Origin: Paenibacillus sp. cl123 | GTDB lineage: Bacteria; Bacillota; Bacilli; Paenibacillales; NBRC-103111 | Direction of reading: 5' to 3' | Assembly (NCBI RefSeq): GCF_900101595.1 | Contig: NZ_FMYY01000001.1 | Span: forward strand, 120,735-184,734 | Length of the DNA stretch: 64,000 bases | In this document: one piece after another, positions 42,676-51,076 of the stretch | How the letters are laid out: each line of letters begins with the position of its first letter | Numbering within the stretch: position 1 is the first letter of the stretch | Position numbers and translations under genes: made by a program | The notes under the pieces: generated by a model | What the model was told of the DNA's origin: nothing | Databases searched by the model: none | The model's input: the letters and a program-made list of their open reading frames with translations, nothing else

Positions 42676-44244
42676 CTATAACAGTTTTTCCATCAGGCGC
42701 TGCCACTTCCGCATTTCCTTCGCGTTGCCTGTTCGTCTGTAAATCCCGATCAGCCTTTCGTAGAACAGCAGCTCATCCCCCGTACCATACTGAAGCCCGC
42801 TGTGGAGGAATGCGACGGCTTCCATATATTGTCCTTGCGAACAGCCGTAGTCTGCGGCCCATAGAGACAAGCTTTCCCACAGCAGCTCCACCGTATCCTT
42901 CTGCTTCAAGGAGAAGGGATCGTAGCATCCGGGCAATATTTTACCCTGCAGCTTCTCCAGCAGAAGCCGGCACATCGAATACCTGTAAACGCTGTCTTCC
43001 GTATCCCGGGCGAGCTGGAGCTGCTTGAGCAAGCTGATCAAGTCGCAATCGACATCAAAGTTCAGCTTCACCGCATCCCGTCCTATGGTAAGGCAGGGGG
43101 TGTCGAATTCGGGGGATTCGAGCAGCTTGGCGAAATGGCTCAAATATACCCGCAAATTGTTCATAGCCTGTGAGAAGTCTTTCTCCGGGAACAGCGCATC
43201 GCATAGCTGCTCGCGAGTCGCGCTGCGGTGGAAGGCCAGGTAAACCAGCAGACTTTTGGCATGCCGCGTGTTCCAGCCATGCGGGCGGAACTCGCCGCCG
43301 ATGGCTACCTCGAATTGGCCGATGCAGCGAATCCGGATCTGAGGGCGTCCGGCTGCCGCAGGAGACAGGCCGTTCTCCCAATGTGAGCGCATCCATTTTC
43401 TCAGTTCAAGCTCGAGGGGATGCGGTTTCCAGCCCTCTACGCGCTTCAGCCGCCGGACGAATCGGTCGATGAAATCCGCCGTATAGGCCGGTTCATCCAC
43501 GAACACAAGGCTAGCGGCGTCCGGTATGATCAGAGTCGATGCGGTCTCGCTGAGCTGGGAGGTAAAATAAGCAAGCGATGGAGGGAATCCGGGGTCCTGC
43601 TCTCCGCCTATCAGCAGCAGGGGCTGATGAATGCCCGCCCGCATGGTCATATCGAATCCTGCAGCCGCTGCCGACTCCAGCAACTGCCGGTATAATCTCC
43701 GGGATACCCGGGCGAATGCATCCCGTATCCGTTCAGCCATGTGCGGAATCTCCGCAGCCCGGCTGCTCAGCGCAGGGAGCCGCAGATCGGCATAATGGCG
43801 CATAGAGTCGGCGCGCTCCAATTGACTGATTCGCGCTTCCAGCTGCAGGCGCATGGCTGCAAGCGGTGCAGGCCACAAGGGAGAGATCAGCACCGTGCAT
43901 GCGACTTGATCCGGATACAGCCAGGCGAAGCGTTCAGCTATGTAAGCCCCGGTATCATGAGCGATCAAAATGACACGCTCTTCCGTCAATGACCGCAAGA
44001 GAAGCAGCAAATCCTCCGCCATCGATTGGAAGGAAAGCGGATGCAAATCGTCCTCGCTTTGTCCGTGCCCGGCTATATCATAAGCCAAGACCGCATAGGA
44101 TTCCGTCAGAAGCGACAAAATCGGCTCCCAGATGGCGGAGGACAAGCCAGCCCCATGAAGCAGCACGATCGTGCCGAGAATCTGCTTCTTTGGATGAGGA
44201 AACCAGTCGTAGTAGGTGCGAAAGCCGCGTAATGACAAAAACAT
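42676..44244 (-). CDS. Alpha/beta-hydrolase fused to a SARP-type (winged helix plus BTAD) regulator
   Basis: A 522-residue fusion. Residues 1-275 are an alpha/beta hydrolase: VLLHGAGLSSAIWEP oxyanion region, AYDIAGHGQSEDD, then LIAHDTGAYIAERFAW. The elbow reads H-D-T-G, so the nucleophile position appears to be Asp, as in haloalkane dehalogenases and epoxide hydrolases, not Ser. Residues about 300-400 form a winged helix (IRIRCIGQFEVAIGGEF, HAKSLLVYLAF, RVYLSHFAKLL) and 400-522 a BTAD helical domain. Such fusions probably sense a ligand with the hydrolase domain and act on transcription. The start ATG (44244) has AGGAGAGGA. Confidence 0.82.
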   Translation of the reverse strand: MFLSLRGFRTYYDWFPHPKKQILGTIVLLHGAGLSSAIWEPILSLLTESYAVLAYDIAGHGQSEDDLHPLSFQSMAEDLLLLLRSLTEERVILIAHDTGAYIAERFAWLYPDQVACTVLISPLWPAPLAAMRLQLEARISQLERADSMRHYADLRLPALSSRAAEIPHMAERIRDAFARVSRRLYRQLLESAAAAGFDMTMRAGIHQPLLLIGGEQDPGFPPSLAYFTSQLSETASTLIIPDAASLVFVDEPAYTADFIDRFVRRLKRVEGWKPHPLELELRKWMRSHWENGLSPAAAGRPQIRIRCIGQFEVAIGGEFRPHGWNTRHAKSLLVYLAFHRSATREQLCDALFPEKDFSQAMNNLRVYLSHFAKLLESPEFDTPCLTIGRDAVKLNFDVDCDLISLLKQLQLARDTEDSVYRYSMCRLLLEKLQGKILPGCYDPFSLKQKDTVELLWESLSLWAADYGCSQGQYMEAVAFLHSGLQYGTGDELLFYERLIGIYRRTGNAKEMRKWQRLMEKLL

Positions 44245-44472
44245 AAGTCAAAAGTCCTCTCCTGGCCATAATAATGTGAGAATATATAGGAAAATGGGCC
44301 TAGGCACTAAGACAGTATAGCAGAAATTTGATCAAAATATAATTGAGATTGGTTGAATTATTGTAAATTATGATAAATTTGTAACCTTTCTGTAACGGTC
44401 GATATGGTAAAATTCACATTAAAGGGAAATGAAGTAAAATTCGCAGCTTAAAAAGGATGGGACTATACGGCA

Positions 44473-44634
44473 ATGAATACGGCAAAGGGGAACCCTGTGG
44501 AGCTGGATATTTATGAGCTGATCAAGCAATTGGGCTTGGACGCCGAACGCTGGAGAAAGGCGAGTTTGAGTGAAATTATCGCAGACAAGCCTGCAGTCGA
44601 TAGCGAGTTCGATGAGGACGGAGATGCTGAATAG
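44473..44634 (+). CDS. Small acidic protein, 53 aa, unknown
   Basis: The ATG at 44473 is preceded by AAAAAGGATGGG at a longish 12 bases. The protein starts MNTAKGNPVELDIYELIKQL and ends DSEFDEDGDAE, acidic at the C-terminus. It contains a predicted amphipathic helix (residues 11-25) but no recognised motif. AT-rich upstream bases 44280-44470 could hold its promoter. Moderate support. Confidence 0.45.
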   Translation: MNTAKGNPVELDIYELIKQLGLDAERWRKASLSEIIADKPAVDSEFDEDGDAE

Positions 44635-44665
44635 CAGGACCTTTGGAATGGCGGGAATGATGGTT

Positions 44666-44680
44666 GATACAGTTCGTATC
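44666..44680. promoter_or_regulatory. Operator R
   Basis: GATACAGTTCGTATC (one mismatch). On the minus strand it overlaps the -10 of a possible promoter, TTGTCT-N17-TAGATA, pointing antisense into the small ORF at 44473. Its target is not evident. Confidence 0.45.
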
Positions 44681-44715
44681 TAGCAGGGGGCGAAGACGCA
44701 GACAACAAACCTGGG

Positions 44716-44769
44716 CGGGGTGAACGAAGCGATCGGTATGCGCTAAGGCCGATCGTTTCGTTCACCCCG
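44716..44769 (+). other. Long inverted repeat, 21-bp stem
   Basis: CGGGGTGAACGAAGCGATCGG and its complement (one G-T wobble) surround a 12-base loop. The following bases (GTCGTTTTGC) have only a short T run. It could be a terminator for the small ORF at 44473 or the structural core of a small RNA. Confidence 0.65.
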
Positions 44770-44786
44770 TCGTTTTGCTGCAGGGC

Positions 44787-44885
44787 TTACAACCCTTTAG
44801 TTTTGTCTTCATTGTAGGAAGCTGTAAGCATTGCTGTAATAAAAAGTAGAAACACGGTAATGACTAACCAAAATGTAGCGGACAT
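44787..44885 (-). CDS. Small membrane protein, 32 aa
   Basis: ATG at 44885 follows GGGAGGTGCTGAAC. The peptide MSATFWLVITVFLLFITAML is one transmembrane helix, followed by a short charged tail ending TKGL. The strong ribosome site and clear TM helix make it a likely real gene. No known family is recognised. Confidence 0.6.
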   Translation of the reverse strand: MSATFWLVITVFLLFITAMLTASYNEDKTKGL

Positions 44886-44989
44886 GTTCAGCACCTCCCA
44901 ATCTGTATTATAACCAACAGCCGTTCAAAAGAAAACGTATAAATCCGAAGAAACCGTTATAAATATGTGAACGCAATTTAGAACGCGAC

Positions 44990-46072
44990 TTACTTGAAAA
45001 ATAAAAAATTGGTAGCAAGCGTACGCAGTCTGCCGTTGTCGGACGGGCGATTGATCACCTGTCCGTCGAAGATCAGGCTGGAGGAACCCCCGCCGTCCAG
45101 ATTGTAAGCATCCTTGATGCCGAGTGCCGCCAGCTTGTCCTGGAGCTCGCTCAGCGTTGCTCCCGACTTGCCGTTCTCGTCATATCCATCCGTTACGATA
45201 AAGAGCAGCTGATCGTTCTTGAAGCTGCCGACGACTGTCCGCGGCGCGCGCGCCGGCGAGGTAGCCCACTGGGCAGGAATCGGCTGCTTCTTGCCGCCTT
45301 GCAGCAGGATGGGGACGAAGGTGGCGCCGAACGCAGGCTTCAGCTTATCCAGATCCTCCTGCTTGTAGAACTTGCCTCCGATCAGCTTGCGATCTGTGCT
45401 GAGTCCGATAAATGTCAGATCCTCGAACGATGGCTCGAAGCCGTATACATATTTCCCCCCGACAACCGTCGTACTGAGCGGGTAGCGCTTGCCCGAGCGA
45501 GGGTCGTCGGCAAAGCCCCCGGCATTAACTCCGGCGATGGCGCCGTAGCGGCGAACCGCCTGCATCGTCGTTTCGCTTCCGCCGACCTTGTCTTCCCCGA
45601 GCACCATCTTCATGCCCTTATCCGATTTCAAATCCACCTTAAGCGCATAGCCTTTGTATCGCTCTTCGGTGAAGGTATACAGCTTCAGGTCGATATTGCC
45701 GGAGCTGGCCGTTCGCGTCATCTTGCCGCCCAGCTTGGCAGCAACCCGGGAGTCGAACACCGCCGCGGGGCGGGCAGCGGCTGCATCGGCCAATTGCGAC
45801 ATTCGGCCGGCTTCGGCCGAACTTTTGGCGTACAGCTCATAATACTTCTCAATCGTGGAGCGCGTTAGCGCCGCATCGCCGCCGGCACGATCCAGCCGGG
45901 AGAGCGCGGACTGCACGGATTCCTGCTGCTGCAGGCTGACGGCCGGCAGCTTCGCAGGCGAGTCCAGGCTGACGGTTGGCTGGCTCCATACCAGAAGCCC
46001 TATCACGCCGAGGAACGGAGCCAGCGCCAGCAGCATCATGCGGTTGATACGCTGAATGGGATTCAGAGTCAT
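44990..46072 (-). CDS. Phosphodiester glycosidase (NAGPA-domain) exported protein
   Basis: A 360-residue protein with one N-terminal membrane segment (about residues 13-30) and a NAGPA/phosphodiester glycosidase domain from about residue 125: GVNAGGFADDP, PRTVVGSFKNDQLLFIVTDGYDENGKSGATL and AYNLDGGGSSSLIFDG. The family uncaps GlcNAc-phosphodiester sugars in lysosomes and acts on cell wall or EPS sugars in bacteria. Start ATG 46072 has AAAGGAGG; the earlier in-frame ATG lies upstream of that site. It is the last gene of a minus-strand group with the coiled-coil protein, AraC-type regulator and sensor kinase. Confidence 0.87.
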   Translation of the reverse strand: MTLNPIQRINRMMLLALAPFLGVIGLLVWSQPTVSLDSPAKLPAVSLQQQESVQSALSRLDRAGGDAALTRSTIEKYYELYAKSSAEAGRMSQLADAAAARPAAVFDSRVAAKLGGKMTRTASSGNIDLKLYTFTEERYKGYALKVDLKSDKGMKMVLGEDKVGGSETTMQAVRRYGAIAGVNAGGFADDPRSGKRYPLSTTVVGGKYVYGFEPSFEDLTFIGLSTDRKLIGGKFYKQEDLDKLKPAFGATFVPILLQGGKKQPIPAQWATSPARAPRTVVGSFKNDQLLFIVTDGYDENGKSGATLSELQDKLAALGIKDAYNLDGGGSSSLIFDGQVINRPSDNGRLRTLATNFLFFK

Positions 46073-46085
46073 GCGATAGCCTCCT

Positions 46086-46529
46086 TTACTGCAGCGCATC
46101 GAGCTGCTTCTTCAACTCGTCCAGCTTCTTGGTGACCTCGGACAGCTGCGTATACAGCTGGTTGCTGTTATCGGTTTTGCTGCTGGCGCTGTCCTTGGTG
46201 AAGGAGAGCAGCTCGTTCACCGCATCGATCTTCGTCTGGAGCTGCTTCATATCCGTGCCGACCTGTGCCTGCAGCTCGGCAATTTGCGCCTGATATTGCT
46301 GCTGAATCAGCGCCAGCTGGGCTTCGGTCTGAACGGAGATATCCGCCTTCAGCTGCTGCTGCAGGCGGTCGGTGTATGCTTTCGCGCCCCAGCCGCCTAA
46401 GCCTACAAGCAGAGCCCAGACTGCCAGCAGAAGCACATAGGTTCTCGCGCGCTTGGTCCGGGGCTTGCCGCTTCGGACGGGCATCTCATGGGCTGGCGTA
46501 CCGGAAGGAGGCTGTATTGGAGTATTCAA
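46086..46529 (-). CDS. Small membrane-anchored coiled-coil protein
   Basis: A 147-residue protein: a short basic cytoplasmic N-terminus with a RKTKRAR-like stretch, one membrane segment (about residues 30-52), then a long heptad-like coiled coil (about residues 55-145, rich in Gln, Leu and Lys). It overlaps the preceding response-regulator gene by ATGA and lies 13 bases before the glycosidase gene. It may assemble with the glycosidase at the membrane. No family recognised. Confidence 0.8.
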   Translation of the reverse strand: MNTPIQPPSGTPAHEMPVRSGKPRTKRARTYVLLLAVWALLVGLGGWGAKAYTDRLQQQLKADISVQTEAQLALIQQQYQAQIAELQAQVGTDMKQLQTKIDAVNELLSFTKDSASSKTDNSNQLYTQLSEVTKKLDELKKQLDALQ

Positions 46530-48151
46530 GATTCTCTCCCCTTTCTGTACTCGTTCGGAGAGACGCCCTCCATCTTCTTGAACACCTTGCTGAAATATTT
46601 CTCATCGTCATATCCCACCATAGCAGCGACCTGGGCGATGCGCAGATGGGGATTAAGCAACAGCAGTTTCGCCTTCTCCAGGCGAATGCCGCTTAAATAA
46701 TCGGATAAGTTTTCACCGAATTCCTGTTTGAATTTGCGGGAAATATATTCGCGGCTCAAGTAAAAATGGTTGGCTATCTCCTGCAAAGTAATGTCCTGAT
46801 GATAATGATTGCGAATATAGGCGGCGATGTCAAAAATAACGTTGCTCTCCTGCCGCTGCGATTGCAGCAGCTGCTTGGACAGCTCGGTCAGGCTCCGGAC
46901 AAGCTGCTGCTCCCACAGCTCAAGGGCCAGCCTTCCTTCTTCGTCCGTCGGAACCTGAAAGCGTGCTTCTTCCTGCTGCGGGCGGTCGGATGGCGGATGA
47001 TCGCCAAACCATTCGTTCAGCCAGCGGTTTTTGTAGCCGTTGTATTCATGCCACCATAACTCTAGCTGCTCGCTGTCGATGGTCTTGAGTTGCTTGACGG
47101 TCTGAATCCAGGCGCCGACCGATTTGCGGATCTGCTCTTCACTGCCGCTTCTGACCGCATGGCGTATGCTTTCGGCATGGTCATTCATCGAGAGCAGGGT
47201 AGGGGCATGGGCGATGCTGTCCTTGAATTCATGGATGCGCTTGTCCCGGGCGAGCAGATTGCGGCGTCTTAGCGCCAGCTTGGCTTCCGAGTATGCCTCG
47301 CGGAGTGCCTCGGGGAAAGCCATGATGCCGCTGACGCCCATGTCGAGCGAGCTTTGGAACGTATCGGTGATGCACGTCTGAACAAGCTGCAGCAGAACAT
47401 TCGACTGCTCCAGTTCATTCCACAGGAGCAAGACGATCTCTTGATCATTGTTCCAGTAGCGGAAGGCAACGCCGGCGCGCTCGGAACGGTTATCTGTGAG
47501 CACTTCGTTGCACACATTGATCAGAGAGAAGTAGACAAGGTCCCACTCTGACCAGAAGCTGTCCTTCAGCTTGCCGCTGATCGTATCCAGGCTCAGGACG
47601 GCTAGCCGGCATTGTTTGACGTGGGACCCCAGCTCGTACGTCTCGGCAATCTCCTTGGCATACTTATCGAACGTTTTGGGCTCCGAGACAAGATTCGACC
47701 ATATCGTATCCCAGTAGACGGGCTTGATCTGATTCATCTCTATATTTTGCTCATGCTGCTGCTGACGCTGGGCCTGTTCCTTGAGCAGCAGCTCTACGGC
47801 GCGGGATACCGTCTCTACCAGCTGATCGGCGTCGATCGGCTTCAAGATATAATCGACGCCGCCGTATTTGACCGCATGACGGACCAGATCGAACTCGTCA
47901 TGCCCGCTGATGACGATCGTCTTGGCCTCAGGCATATGCTCATGGAGCCAGACCATCAGCTCCTTGCCGTTCATTAGCGGCATCATCATGTCGGTAAACA
48001 CCAGATGCGGACGATGCTCCTGCATGAAGGCGACGGCTTCTTCGCCGTCCTGGGCTTCGAGCAGGGTGTCGATTCCGAATTCGGACCAAGGCACGAGCAG
48101 CTTGATGGCATCCCGGACATGCTTCTCATCATCAACGATCAATGCGATCAT
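46526..48151 (-). CDS. Response regulator with AraC-type DNA-binding domain
   Basis: A 541-residue regulator typical of Paenibacillus carbohydrate-uptake loci. The receiver domain has Asp54 (LVFTDMMMPLMNGKEL), a middle region of unknown fold covers about residues 130-430, and the C-terminus is an AraC pair of HTHs (ITLQEIANHFYLSREYISRKFKQEFGENL and LRIAQVAAMVGYDDEKYFSKVFKK). Its start overlaps the end of the sensor kinase gene by 20 bases. It likely activates the ABC importer genes at 50192-53348. Confidence 0.92.
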   Translation of the reverse strand: MIALIVDDEKHVRDAIKLLVPWSEFGIDTLLEAQDGEEAVAFMQEHRPHLVFTDMMMPLMNGKELMVWLHEHMPEAKTIVISGHDEFDLVRHAVKYGGVDYILKPIDADQLVETVSRAVELLLKEQAQRQQQHEQNIEMNQIKPVYWDTIWSNLVSEPKTFDKYAKEIAETYELGSHVKQCRLAVLSLDTISGKLKDSFWSEWDLVYFSLINVCNEVLTDNRSERAGVAFRYWNNDQEIVLLLWNELEQSNVLLQLVQTCITDTFQSSLDMGVSGIMAFPEALREAYSEAKLALRRRNLLARDKRIHEFKDSIAHAPTLLSMNDHAESIRHAVRSGSEEQIRKSVGAWIQTVKQLKTIDSEQLELWWHEYNGYKNRWLNEWFGDHPPSDRPQQEEARFQVPTDEEGRLALELWEQQLVRSLTELSKQLLQSQRQESNVIFDIAAYIRNHYHQDITLQEIANHFYLSREYISRKFKQEFGENLSDYLSGIRLEKAKLLLLNPHLRIAQVAAMVGYDDEKYFSKVFKKMEGVSPNEYRKGRES

Positions 48152-49949
48152 TATCTTCCTCTTCCTTTCGCTTGCCTGGGATAAGAAGCCTCACCTGAAA
48201 TCCGCCGAGAGGCCCCCTCCGTTCCAAGTGCATATGAACCTCTTCTTCATAATACAGCCGAAGCCTTGCTATAACGTTCTGTAACCCGATGCTCTCCGTC
48301 TCCCCCAGGTTGTCCGTCTTCTGTCTCAGCTTAAACCGCAGTTCGGCCAGCCGCTCCTCGCTGATGCTTCGTCCGTTATCGGACACATCCAGCACAAGCT
48401 GTCCCGTCTCATCGCAGCCGGCCGTGATCGCGATGCGTCCGGTCTGGGTCCGGGGATCGAAGCCGTGCTTGAAGTAATTTTCCACGAGCGGCTGCAGGAT
48501 CATTTTGGGGACCAGGCGGGCGGCCGCCTCCTCCTGCACCTTATATTCCACATCCAGTTCGCTGGCGAACCGCTGCTGCTGCAGCTGGAGATACGAGCGG
48601 ACATGGTCCAGCTCCTTTTTCAGCGGCACGAAGGTTTCGTTCGTGTTCATGCCGTAGCGCATCATTTTGGCGAGCGAAGAAAGCAGCGAATAAACCTTGG
48701 GCGCTTCGTGCTGCAGGGCGAGCGTACCTATCGATTGCAGAGCATTATATAGGAAGTGCGGGTTAATCTGAGCCTGCAAGGCTTTTAACTGATTTGTCTT
48801 ATTGGCAATCTCCAGCTTGTATTCTTTGGTGATCAGCTGGTTGATCGTCTGCATCATTAGCCGGAACCGGTGGGCGAGAATAGCGAACTCGTCATTGCCT
48901 TTGACGTGAATATCGACCTCCATGTTGCCGGTCTGAATCTTGCCGATATAGCCGAGCAGCTTCTTGATCGGTGCGGTGAACCGGAACGAGATGAACACGG
49001 TGCCGGCTATAACGACGACCATGAAGGCCAGCAGGATCATAGCATTGGCAAAGGTGAGCTGTCTGGCATGCTGATAAAGCAGCTCATTCGGAATTCGCTT
49101 GACGACCGTCCAGTTGACATAGGGTTCGTTGATCCGTTCGTAAATATGAATGCCCTTGAAGGCGGAGTCGCTCCAGTTATAGCTGCCTCTGTCGTTCTCC
49201 CGGGCGAGCAGCTCGGTCACCCAAGGCTCGCCGAGCTGCTTGCCGCGGAAGGCCGGTTTGGAGCCGTATACGACGGTGCCTTCGCTATCTACGATGTAAA
49301 GCTCTTCGCCTTGCGAGTAGAGCTGATCGGCAATGGCATTAATAAAACCGATATTGACGTCAACCGAGATCGAACCTAGATCCTCCATCGTCAGAGAGTT
49401 TAGGATAGATCGGTGCAGAGTAAAGACGATTGAAGCAGGCAGCGGATTGACAGGCTGTATGCCGTACGTATGGCTTGGATGCGTAGCCTCGATACGAAGG
49501 TCGCCCTTGCTGATATCCGGGAGATAGGCGCTTTCCCCTTCACCGCGCGGGTTGAGATTTCCTTTCGTATATAAATAGGCCTTGTCGGTCACCTTGATGT
49601 ACAGGTAAGCCTGGTGAATTTCCTTGATCGTATTGGTAATGCTCTGCAGCCCGCGCACGATCTCGCCCCGGCTGCTGTAGGACGTCGCTCCATCCTCGAT
49701 GACCGCGTACAGAGAGGTGTCATTATAGACGAGGAGCGAGGCCTGCTTGATGCCCTCCAAATAATTAACCAGGTTTCTGGTGCCTTGGTAGATCAGATTC
49801 GAGTTGGTCTGGATCGTGTCCCTGATCACCTGCCGCTCCGTTACCAGATAGGTGACAACGATCGAGGTGGACAGCGGCAGCAGCGTGGCGACCAGCAGAA
49901 ATAAAATCAGCTTGTTGCGTATGCTGTTGCGTATGCTGTTGCGGATCAT
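48132..49949 (-). CDS. Membrane sensor histidine kinase (LytS/YesM type)
   Basis: A 605-residue kinase: membrane segment at about residues 13-33, an extracellular sensing region (about 40-285, Cache-like), a second membrane segment, HAMP linker, then the LQAQINPHFLYNALQSIG box with phospho-His near residue 397, the PKMILQPLVENYFKHG N-box and DNGRSISEERL. The N-terminus carries a 12-base codon repeat, giving IRNSIRNSIRN. Partner of the AraC-type regulator. It probably senses a sugar, maybe together with the binding protein of the divergent ABC importer. Confidence 0.93.
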   Translation of the reverse strand: MIRNSIRNSIRNKLILFLLVATLLPLSTSIVVTYLVTERQVIRDTIQTNSNLIYQGTRNLVNYLEGIKQASLLVYNDTSLYAVIEDGATSYSSRGEIVRGLQSITNTIKEIHQAYLYIKVTDKAYLYTKGNLNPRGEGESAYLPDISKGDLRIEATHPSHTYGIQPVNPLPASIVFTLHRSILNSLTMEDLGSISVDVNIGFINAIADQLYSQGEELYIVDSEGTVVYGSKPAFRGKQLGEPWVTELLARENDRGSYNWSDSAFKGIHIYERINEPYVNWTVVKRIPNELLYQHARQLTFANAMILLAFMVVVIAGTVFISFRFTAPIKKLLGYIGKIQTGNMEVDIHVKGNDEFAILAHRFRLMMQTINQLITKEYKLEIANKTNQLKALQAQINPHFLYNALQSIGTLALQHEAPKVYSLLSSLAKMMRYGMNTNETFVPLKKELDHVRSYLQLQQQRFASELDVEYKVQEEAAARLVPKMILQPLVENYFKHGFDPRTQTGRIAITAGCDETGQLVLDVSDNGRSISEERLAELRFKLRQKTDNLGETESIGLQNVIARLRLYYEEEVHMHLERRGPLGGFQVRLLIPGKRKEEEDNDRIDR

Positions 49950-49964
49950 GGTTGTCCCTCCTCA

Positions 49965-50045
49965 GGGCTTTCCGAAGGAAAGCCGGCGTCGAAAGCATGA
50001 ACTTTGGGCTTTCTGAAAGAAAGCCGGCGTCGAAAGCGTAAACTT
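49965..50045. repeat. Tandem direct repeat, two copies of about 41 bp
   Basis: Units 49965-50005 and 50006-50045 differ at only a few bases. Each contains the small inverted repeat GGCTTTC-N-GAA-GAAAGCC and the sequence CCGGCGTCGAAAGC. They lie in the intergenic region between the divergent sensor kinase and ABC importer. Confidence 0.8.
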
Positions 50046-50191
50046 CAAGCATCAATTGTATCAACAATAATCAATAAATTCCACCTGTTACGTCACGAGA
50101 TTGCGTGTTCACAGGTCTGGCGTTTTTTTATACTTAAAGTATATTTTAACGATGAGTTGCAGATTGTAATACAGAAAAGGAGGAGGTTCCC

Positions 50192-51076
50192 ATGAAGGAA
50201 AACCAGCGGTTCTCGACAACGCTGCAGCAGCTCGTGTTCGTCGGGCCGGCTTTCGTTTTTTTTACTATCATTGTGTTAATCCCCTTCCTCATGAGCATGT
50301 ACTACTCGTTCACCGAGTGGAATGGGGTAACCTCTCATGTGAAATGGGTCGGCTTCGACAACTTTAAGCAGATTTTGGTCAACGATAAAGACTTTCATAA
50401 GTCGTTTTGGTTTACGACCCGGTTTACGGTGACCGAGGTGATTCTCTCCAACATAGTCGGCTTTGTCCTGGCCCTGCTGCTGACGCAGGCGCTCAAGACG
50501 AGAAATGCGCTGCGTACCGTATTTTTTATGCCGAACGTCATCGGCGGCCTGCTGCTCGGCTTTATCTGGCAGTTTATTTTCGTCAAAGGCTTCGCCAATA
50601 TCGGAGAGCTGACCGGACTTGGTTTCTTCCAGCTTCCATGGCTCGGCGATGCGCCGACCGCTTTCTGGGCGCTTATTATCGTCAGCGTTTGGCAGCATGC
50701 CGGCTATCTGATGGTCATCTATATCGCAGGGCTGGCCAACGTGCCGAAGGAGCTGCAGGAAGCGGCTTACATCGACGGCGCCACCCGCTGGCAGTCGCTG
50801 CGCAGCATTACGCTGCCTCTGATCATGCCGTCCGTCACCGTCTGCCTGTTCCTGACGATCTCATGGGCCTTCAAGATGTATGACCTGAACGTCTCGCTGA
50901 CCCAGGGCGGACCGTTCAACTCGACGCAATCCGTTGCGCTCAACATCTATGAAGAGGCGTTCCGCAACAACCGCTACGGGCTCGGCACGGCCAAGGCATT
51001 TCTGTTCTTCGTCATCGTAGCGATTATTACAATGATTCAAGTCCGGGTAACGAAGAGCAGGGAGGTGGAGGCCTAA
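50192..51076 (+). CDS. ABC sugar importer, permease 1 (UgpA/LacF type)
   Basis: A 294-residue membrane protein with six segments and the EAA loop EAAYIDGATRWQSLRSITLPLIMP, which contacts the ATPase. It starts after AAAGGAGGAGG. It forms the translocation pore with the next gene. No ATPase gene is present, as is usual for such Firmicute loci that share MsmX-like ATPase. Confidence 0.93.
   Translation: MKENQRFSTTLQQLVFVGPAFVFFTIIVLIPFLMSMYYSFTEWNGVTSHVKWVGFDNFKQILVNDKDFHKSFWFTTRFTVTEVILSNIVGFVLALLLTQALKTRNALRTVFFMPNVIGGLLLGFIWQFIFVKGFANIGELTGLGFFQLPWLGDAPTAFWALIIVSVWQHAGYLMVIYIAGLANVPKELQEAAYIDGATRWQSLRSITLPLIMPSVTVCLFLTISWAFKMYDLNVSLTQGGPFNSTQSVALNIYEEAFRNNRYGLGTAKAFLFFVIVAIITMIQVRVTKSREVEA

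Noticed and set aside
50044-50062. ATCAATTGTATC-like sequence before the sugar importer
   Set aside because: Half-site spacing differs from the 6-3-6 operator, so it was not counted in the regulon.
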